From positions 155,602,817 to 155,666,816 of the forward strand of contig CM061132.1 of assembly GCA_030789695.1 (NCBI GenBank): a DNA stretch of 64,000 bases. The letters run 5' to 3'. The notes under the pieces were generated by a model. It saw nothing but the letters and a program-made list of their open reading frames with translations, did no database searches and was not told the origin of the DNA. This document shows positions 58,200 to 64,000 of this stretch, one piece after another. This DNA comes from Scilla litardierei (Eukaryota > Streptophyta > Magnoliopsida > Asparagales > Asparagaceae). The position numbers were made by a program, and so were the translations under genes. Numbering within the stretch: the first letter of the stretch is position 1; each line of letters starts with the position of its first letter.

Positions 58200-59107
58200 G
58201 ATGTCATCAGGTTTGTTTCAGCTTTATTTTTCTTGTTCTCTTTATACAAATCCTGGAGATGATGCGGAGTTCGGCACATTCTGGACCAGTGGCCTTTTAT
58301 GCCACAATTTTGGCACTGGTCTTCCCATTCCCTCTTGGGTGGGGGTATATCATTTCTATTTTTGTTATTTCTGTGCCTCGTGAACTTCCGCTTACTTTCA
58401 TTATTTCGCTGCTGCTGTACATGGCCCTTGGCATTTTTCTGTTGACCCCCCCTTCTGTGGTCTTTCTTTTATTTTATTATCTCTCTTCTTTTTGAAGGAA
58501 GAGGAATAGTGAGCTTCTGGTGGGGGGCAGTGCCGGGGAGCGTATATTGTGAGTGGAGAGAAGAAGCTCTCTGTTTTACTCGGCCATGAGTAAACATGAC
58601 GGTAGCTCAGAATACTTGGTGAACTTGCGTTCACGGTATTGCTGCATGAGTATCGCATATTTTTCATGGAAGGACGTATACGTCTTTTCCAGCATGCGAT
58701 TTTCTGAGACTTTTTCACCACACAACTTCAGGCGTGCGATGATTGCTAAAAAGTGCTGAGTTGTACTCAGCAACGGATTTTAAGTCATGTAGTCTCAGGT
58801 TCTCCCACTCGTATCGTGCCCTTGGGAGTATAACATCTTTCTGATGTTTATACCTGTCCTCAAGGGCAGTCCATAGCTCAAGTGGATCTTCGACCGTAAG
58901 GTATTCAGCCTTTAAGGTCTTGTCCACATGGCGGCGAATATAGATGATGGCTTGCGCCTTCTCTATATCGCCAACATTTTCTTTTTCAGTCACAGCAGCG
59001 ATGAGGGTCTTTGCCCGCAGGTGAAACTTTACATCTAGCTGCCAGCTTAGATAGTTTCTACCTGATGCTTCCAGTACTTCGAAATTAACGCTTGTAATAT
59101 TAGCCAT
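58200..59107 (-). pseudogene. copia D gag
   Basis: An ATG at 59107 (MANITSVNFEVLEASGRNYL) opens a frame through KAQAIIYIRRHVDKTLKAEY and RYEWENLRLHDLKSVAEYNS. It is shifted near 58770, continues in another frame as LKLCGEKVSENRMLEKTYTS and YRERKFTKYSELPSCLLMAE, and ends with a CCHC knuckle near 58300-58240. Related to the gag of element C. Confidence 0.82.
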
Positions 59108-60055
59108 TTATCTAGCAGAGCACAAACATGCATGAATTAATAATTAATTCAGAGAAAACATTTTCATGCGGAGGCAATATTTAACGAAAAACTAAATGTG
59201 TGGATCGGCCAGTCCCACAAGAAAGAGTCCAAAAAAAGTCCACAGTCCAAATTATACAAATTTGCAGCTTAAAGAAAATGAAAATACAACTTTGGAAACC
59301 CCGTGGGTCCCATATGATATCTCCATCTTCAAGCGTGGCCTCCGTCTTCATGGAAGTTGGTCTTCTTTCTTTGACATTTACATAAATTCCTCACTACAAT
59401 TTCTCTCAAAAATAAAAGAAAAGTGCGGGAAATAAACTGTGGGACTAGACGGCCGATCCAAAAACCACATTTAGCAATTCATGCAGAAATATTGTGCTCA
59501 TCAACATTTTCATTAGACATTTTCATCACAGGCATCACAGGCATTTAATATTCGCATAGATGGATAGAAAATTTAAACACTTAATAATTATTGGACCACT
59601 GGGCAACGTCATACACCGTTAGGTTACTAACGGCAGAGCGGTCGCAGGATCTTCCTAATTATTAAGTTTTAAATACAATACACAACCACGCATATAATAT
59701 CCAACAGAATATACCAGAGATGCAAAGCATGTAAATATGATTTTTGCAGAAAAAATCATCACAATGCAAAGGTTGTAAATTGAATGGGTTTAATCAATTA
59801 AATTGATTAAGAGCCCAAAATAAACATTTTCTTTGTCAGAGGGAAAAGTTTCCCTCATCATCCCAAAAGCCCCCCCCCAAGAATCCCCAAAAAGTCCTCG
59901 CCTGCCCGATATTAGTCCCGTAATTTACCGTGATTTTTCACGAATATTTTGCCCTTAAATCCCCCTTTTAAATTAATTTTTAGGCTAGCAAGTTGCCTTT
60001 TAAGGCTTGTTAATAGCCTTTGCCTCCCCCATTTTTTTTTCAGATAAAACAGACT

Positions 60056-60255
60056 GCGGGTCTAAAGCCCGCAGTCGGCCTATGGGCTTCATGCCCATAG
60101 GATTTTTTTTAATATATATATATAGAAATCTGTGGGCCTGAAGCCCACAGATCTGCTGTGGGCTTCAGGCCCACAGATCTGGATTTTTTTTTGAAGAAGT
60201 AATTGGCCTGTGGGCCTGAAGCCCACAGCCGGCCTGTGGGCTTCAGGCCCACAGG
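60056..60255. repeat. Cluster of inverted repeats in the leader of D
   Basis: Five or more hairpin-capable units: AGCCCGCAG pairs, CCTATGGGC/GCCCATAGG, CTGTGGGCCTGAAGCCCACAG (twice), and TGTGGGCTTCAGGCCCACA (twice). They are separated by T-rich runs. In RNA these would fold into strong stems just upstream of gag. Confidence 0.85.
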
Positions 60256-60298
60256 CTTTATCACATCATTTTTTTTTTTGAATCTCACGGGTTAGGGT

Positions 60299-60604
60299 TG
60301 GGGGGGGCCGGCGCCGGCGCCGCCCCCTGCAGGGGGGGGGGGGGGGCGCCGCCGCCGCCGCCGCCGCCCCCTGTAGGGGGTGCGGCGGGGGCCGCCCCCC
60401 CCGCAGGGGGGCGCGGCCGCGGAGGCCGCCCCCCCTGCAAGGGGGAGCGGCCGGGGCCGCCCCCCTGCAGGGGGCGCGGCCTCGGGGGCCGCCGCCCCCT
60501 GCAGGAGGGACGGCGGGGGCCGCCCCCCTGCAGGGGGAGGCGGCGGCGGGGGCCGCCCCCCCTGCAGGGGGAGGCGGCCAGGGTGGTGGGGGGGGGGGCG
60601 GATT
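60299..60604. repeat. GC-only palindromic repeat block in leader of D
   Basis: At least six copies of CCCCCTGCAGGGGG or close variants (one with TGTAGGGGG) are linked by GGCGGCGGGGGCCGCC segments. The block is almost entirely G and C. Confidence 0.9.
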
Positions 60605-61004
60605 CCGGCGAGGGGGCTTCCCCTAAAAATTAGGGTTCAAAATTAGGGTTTTTACCCTATTTTTAGGTTTTTGCCCTAAAAATTGGGTTTTTGCCCTAAA
60701 AATTGGGTTTTTGGGATGAAAAATCCGTCGTTTTCAAGGCGACGATGAATCCCCATGACGATCTTGTGAGATCTAGGGGAGGGATAATCATACGTATGAT
60801 TAAAAATATCGTTTTTAGTGTTTTTACCTCTATATCCGTCCTCCGTATATAGCGACGGTTGCTCGAAGCCCTACGCGGATGACGACCCTTGATGGAGTAA
60901 GCCTTGCACCGCGCTCGTGGATCTCCCGTCTCGCCTTCGCCTTCGCCTTCGCAACGAACGGAAAAAAATTTGTGGAAAATTTTTAGAGACTCGTGCTGAT
61001 AACG

Positions 61005-61151
61005 TGTTATGAATCAACTACTGAGGGGAGAGCCCTCAGGTTTATATTTATAGCCAAAGGGGAGAATACAAGTAGGCTTATACAGATATGGGCCCAAACA
61101 CTTGGGTTGGCCCAATAACTCATCCAACCCAGTAAATACCCATTCACAACA
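61005..61151 (-). repeat. 5' LTR of copia D
   Basis: Near-identical to 54252-54398. On the minus strand it is followed by CG and then TTATCAGCACGAG, the same context as element C. Its other end is about 290 bp from the YUCCA start codon, in divergent orientation. Confidence 0.92.
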
Positions 61152-61234
61152 AAATTAATTTATTTGGTGATACGTGTCACATATCTATTGAAAGGTTATA
61201 GTAGGGGTTATATTAGGGGTCATCAAATAATTTC

Positions 61235-61242
61235 CATGCATG
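61235..61242. promoter_or_regulatory. RY motif CATGCATG upstream of the YUCCA gene
   Basis: A perfect palindromic RY element, the known binding site of B3 factors such as LEC2, FUS3 and ABI3. It is about 200 bp upstream of the start codon and right at the border of the Mutator-like element. A CACGTCAT (ACGT core) lies at 61316-61323. Whether either is used is inference. Confidence 0.4.
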
Positions 61243-61443
61243 GTTTTGTTTCAAAACTGTCATCTTTGGATCCAAATAATTAAAAACCGGACATATTTTA
61301 TCCGTTGCCATCCACCACGTCATCTATTCCAGCAAGCATCCCACGCGACACATTCAAATGTCTAGTTGAGCAATTAATCTCTCAATTAATACTATTTATG
61401 ATGCAACATGTCCAACTCCCCACACGCATTGAGGGAAAAAAAC

Positions 61444-62632
61444 ATGGAGGAGGTGCCGGTAATCATCGTCGGGGCCGGGCCGGCCGGCCTTGCGACGGCC
61501 GCCAGCCTCGCCGCCGTGTCCATCCCCTCGCTGGTCCTCGAGAGGGACGACTGCATCGCCCCCCTCTGGAGGAAACGCACCTACGACCGCCTCCACCTCC
61601 ACCTAGCCAAGCAACACTGCGAGCTCCCCCACTCCCCGTATCCCCCCACATCCCCCACCTTCCTCCCGAAAGACGACTTCCTCAAGTATCTCGACGACTA
61701 CGCCGCGAAATTCGACATCAGAGTCCAGTTCCGCCGGGAAGTGAGATCCGCCCGCTTCGACGAGGGGATCGGGAAGTGGAGGATATCGGCGACGAATCGT
61801 GACGAGTTTCTAGCCAAGTATCTCGTCGTCGCGACGGGAGAGAATGACGTGGCTCACGTTCCAGACATCCCCGGGTTGGATACGTTTCGGGGCGAGGTCA
61901 TGCACTCGAGCCGGTACCGGTCCGGTTCGGGGTTCAACGGAAAGAGGGTTCTCGTCGTCGGAGGCGGGAACTCCGGCATGGAGATCGCCTACGACCTCTG
62001 GAGCTCCGGAGCCAAGGCCTCAATCGTGATTCGAAGCCCGGTGAATTTGGTGACGAGGGAGATATGGCAGCTCGCCATGTCCATGGCGAGCTGCCTGCCC
62101 CTCGGGCTCCTGGACCCTCTGGTTCTTTACCTCTGCGGCCTGAGGTTCGGAGACACGTCCAAGTACGGCATACGTAGACCTACGAAGGGGCCTCTCTACC
62201 TGAAGAAACAAGCCTCCGTTTATCCCGTCGTCGACGTCGGCGCGTTCGACAAGATCAGGGCGGGGGAGATTCGGGTGCTGCCTTCTGTGACGAGCGTGGA
62301 GGGCGACTCTGCGACGTTCTCCGACGGAGGCGTGCGACGTTTCGACGCCGTGATTCTCGCCACCGGCTTTAAGAGCATGATAAGGAGCTGGCTCAAGGTA
62401 ACATACAATATATGCGTTGAATTAGATTTGGTCTTGGATTGATTGCTCGTTAATTAAGCTGCAGGGGGGTGAGGGGCTGATTGATGAGAGGGGGATGTGC
62501 AAGCGGGGGTTTCCCGACCACTGGAAAGGGGAGAAGGGGCTTTACTGCGCGGGGCTTGCGTGGAGGGGGATCTATGGGATTTCAGAAGACGCGTTAAGCA
62601 TTGCTAATGACATCAGATTGCAGATGGTTTGA
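61444..62632 (+). CDS. YUC: YUCCA-type flavin-containing monooxygenase (auxin biosynthesis), two exons
   Basis: Exons are 61444-62397 and 62465-62632, joined in phase 0, encoding 373 residues. YUCCA enzymes convert indole-3-pyruvate to indole-3-acetic acid using FAD, NADPH and O2. Seen motifs are GAGPAG (residues 10-15, FAD), ATGEN (130-134), HSSRYRSG (154-161), VVGGGNSG (171-178, NADPH) and ILATGF (304-309). Exon 2 carries [20 protein letters not shown] and [11 protein letters not shown]. The short N-terminus and the HWKGEK..YCAG end resemble YUC10/YUC11 more than the longer YUC classes. I chose ATG 61444 (A at -3, G at +4; family-like start [10 protein letters not shown]). An in-frame ATG at 61408 would add 12 residues. 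The gene looks intact. Confidence 0.93.
62398..62464 (+). other. Intron of the YUCCA gene
   Basis: 67 bp, GTAACATAC to AGCTGCAG, AT-rich, phase 0, between SWLK and GGEGL. Unspliced, the frame would end after about 15 extra residues ([14 protein letters not shown]). Confidence 0.9.
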
Positions 62633-63014
62633 TATGCATTAAGCGTTGCTAGTGATTATGTTTTTTTTGATTTGGTTTAGAGTAGTCTTTGTTTAATATG
62701 CATAGATGATCCATGAATGTGAGCTCCCTCCTTTATGATTAAGGCTACGGCAGCTGTTGCGGATCCACGCGTCTCTCTCACATATATCCTGTTAAGTATT
62801 TTAAAGAATTTTACTGGCCTCGACTCCGGGTAAATATAGTACTGATCCATTTGGTTCTCATCGAGATGTTGATGATAGTGATTGGATACCTAATTCCAGA
62901 GCCACAGATCAAATGACATTTGATGATAGTGATTGGATACCTAAAGTTCACATTTCTTTATCATTCGTGTGATCTTCATGTGTAATGCATGAGCTAAAGT
63001 TGCATGTTCAGCAT
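62633..63014 (+). other. 3' flank of the YUCCA gene
   Basis: Presumed 3' UTR and flank. A phrase of about 25 bp (TGATGATAGTGATTGGATACC) occurs twice, at 62868-62888 and 62920-62940, a short direct repeat. No clear polyadenylation signal could be fixed. Confidence 0.5.
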
Positions 63015-63215
63015 TAGGGGTGGGCATCGGATTTATCCGATTTTTTTAAATCAGATCCGAATCCGAAACCGATTTTCTTCGGAAGGGGTTAAAAGGTCCG
63101 AATCGGCTTCAAACCGAACATAGATCCGATTTCGTAATCAGGCCACCACATAAGGACCGAAATCCGATTCCGCTTCGGCCCAACAAGCAAACAGCGACAA
63201 CATCGCTCACTTAAC
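63015..63215 (+). mobile_element. hAT-like terminal segment, one end only
   Basis: Starts TAGGGGTGGGCATCGGATTT, the style of hAT ends (compare 53167), followed by repeated ATCCGA/TCGGAT motifs up to about 63180. No matching inverted end was seen before the window stops, so it is truncated or continues beyond 64000. Confidence 0.5.
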
Positions 63216-63416
63216 CAGGAGCCACCAGGCCTAAGCCCAATTGAGGAAGTTGCTCTCCCACTCTCTAACTTATAGCATAATGGCTGCCCCCCTCAAAATT
63301 AAACAAAATATCGGCCCCTCCCCTACCCGTGAATGGCTTCCCCCACTCAAAATTCGAAAAAAATATATGCCCCCCATCAAACCAAAGATAGGCTGCACCC
63401 ACTCAAAATTCCCTTA

Positions 63417-63816
63417 GGGTGTGTTTGGTTTGAAGGAAATGGAAGGAAAAGGAAAGAAAGTTAGAAGGAAAGCTATTTTTCATTGTTTGGTTAGAAAGAA
63501 AAGCAAAATGAAAAGGAAACGTAAAGAAAATGAGAGAAAAATATACATTACAATTTTCTTTCCAATTTTCCCTCCTAACCCATATGGAAAATGAGAGAAA
63601 GACATAAAAATTTAAATTGGGGACTTATTTGAAGAGGAAAAGTTTGCAAGCCACCAAACTAACTCAAAATTATTATTTTCAATGCATTTTCTATTTAACT
63701 TTCCCAACAACCAAACATGAAAATTGTTTTTCTTTCACTTTCTTTTTCTTTTTCTTTCACTTTCTTTTTATTTTTATTTTTCTTTCTTTTATTTTACCCT
63801 AAACCAAACACACCCT
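63417..63816. mobile_element. Tourist-like MITE, about 400 bp
   Basis: The left end GGGTGTGTTTGGTTT and right end AAACCAAACACACCC are inverted copies. TTA precedes the left end (63414-63416) and TTA follows the right end one base later (63817-63819), compatible with the 3-bp TTA TSD of PIF/Harbinger MITEs. The left interior is purine-rich (GGAAGGAAAAGG) and the right pyrimidine-rich (TTTCTTTTTCTTTC), giving a potential long hairpin. Confidence 0.72.
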
Positions 63817-64000
63817 TTACCCGTGAGCCCAGTGAGCCCAGGCGAAAAAAAACCCTACTGCCATGATTCACGATTCAGCTCCGCTTTTCGCACAATGGTC
63901 ACCCTAAGTTGGATGGTGGTTGTTGGACTAGCCCAATGAGTGTGTGAACTAGTGTAAAAATCTTATGTGTTTGCGATTGCTATTGTCTCTCACTCTCAAT
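63817..64000. other. Non-coding end of the window
   Basis: No feature recognised. CCCGTGAGCCCAGTGAGCCC is a short duplicated phrase. Confidence 0.5.

Larger units (their letters stand above)
59108..61004 (-). other. Leader of copia D with inverted-repeat and GC-rich blocks
   Basis: Next to the LTR the minus strand reads CGTTATCAGCACGAGTCTC, the primer-site region. Two structured blocks follow. At 60299-60604 there are repeated CCCCCTGCAGGGGG palindromes spaced by GCGGCCGG-type sequence. At 60056-60255 there are several inverted repeats built on GGCCTGTGGGCTTCAGGCCC. Short tandem copies of CCCTAAAAATTGGGTTTTTG lie at 60620-60715. No conserved coding was seen; open frames in the GC block are compositional. 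Confidence 0.75.
54252..61151 (-). mobile_element. Ty1/copia element D, decayed full-length
   Basis: Two 147-bp LTRs (54252-54398, 61005-61151) are flanked by AAATT at 54247-54251 and 61152-61156. On the minus strand the order is leader, gag, protease region, GAG-pre-integrase and integrase, RT, RNase H, polypurine tract, LTR, which is copia order. All genes carry frameshifts and stops. The LTRs are close to identical despite the decay of the coding region; it may have been mobilised by proteins from another copy. It sits in the right inverted repeat of the Mutator-like element, about 0.3 kb upstream of the YUCCA gene. Confidence 0.9.
51864..61234. mobile_element. Mutator-like element with long inverted repeats, non-autonomous
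   Basis: The sequence from about 51864 to 52010 is repeated in inverted form at the right end. Reading leftwards from 61234 on the minus strand one gets TTTGATGACC, TAACC.., CAATAGA..GTGACAC, and after skipping copia D (at 54251) CTTTTTCAAAAATGGGTTAA, GGCA...ATGTAAATT. The left end has the same order, with AAAACTGGGTTAAGGGCAAG. The inverted repeats are about 170 bp, the Mutator style. The interior (52040-54170 without the hAT insertion) has no transposase. I found no clean 9-bp TSD, so exact ends may be off by a few bases. Confidence 0.7.

Noticed and set aside
60298..60646. Gly/Ala-rich open frames in the leader of copia D
   Set aside because: Direct result of CCCCCTGCAGGGGG repeats.
61408..61443. 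Upstream in-frame ATG as the YUCCA start
   Set aside because: Possible, but the extra 12 residues do not look like family sequence and the ATG at 61444 has the better context.

Overview
The window is a transposon-dense stretch of a flowering-plant nuclear genome. The single clear host gene has GC-rich exons and a small GT-AG intron, which hints at a monocot, but I cannot name the species. I found no rRNA, tRNA, CRISPR or bacterial features. Nearly everything left of 61.2 kb is nested mobile DNA, and most boundaries can be placed from target-site duplications (TSDs).

Layout, outermost element first. (1) A Ty1/copia element (C, minus strand) has its 5' LTR at 39056-39245 and its gag at 37363-36671, resuming at 440-106; its pol lies left of the window. 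(2) A Ty3/gypsy chromovirus (A, plus strand, Tekay/Del type, 441-36670, TSD TTGTT) sits inside the gag of C. Its 5' LTR holds a solo LTR (I, 2231-5087, TSD CTGTC). (3) A second chromovirus (B, minus strand, 9714-33024, TSD ACAAC) sits inside the integrase of A. (4) B is itself split twice: a solo LTR (H, 14749-16612, TSD GTCAA) in reverse transcriptase/RNase H, and a 10.6-kb Sirevirus-like element (E, 18741-29380, TSD AGCTT) in gag. The order of insertion is therefore C, then A, then B, then E and H.

From 40.3 to 49.7 kb lies a second Sirevirus-like element (F, minus strand). Like E it has a gag but no recognisable pol, and it carries a 3.6-kb solo LTR (G, 43536-47137, TSD CATAC). From about 50.1 to 51.7 kb is a decayed LTR of Tat/Athila appearance. 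From about 51864 to 61234 is a Mutator-like element with long terminal inverted repeats. It carries a GC-rich coding-like fragment, a 943-bp non-autonomous hAT element (8-bp TSD CCTCTGCC) and a decayed copia element (D, 54252-61151, TSD AAATT) inside its right inverted repeat.

The host gene (61444-62632) encodes a YUCCA-type flavin monooxygenase of auxin biosynthesis, closest in my reading to the YUC10/YUC11 group. Its start codon is only about 210 bp from the end of the Mutator-like element. Two further small DNA-transposon remnants lie downstream.

The points I find most notable are: a short GT-AG intron at the same place in the integrase of both chromoviruses; two gag-only Sirevirus derivatives whose LTRs carry different palindrome arrays directly upstream of the TATA box; GC-rich repeat blocks in the leaders of both copia elements; and the transposon-built promoter of the YUCCA gene, with a perfect RY motif at the junction.
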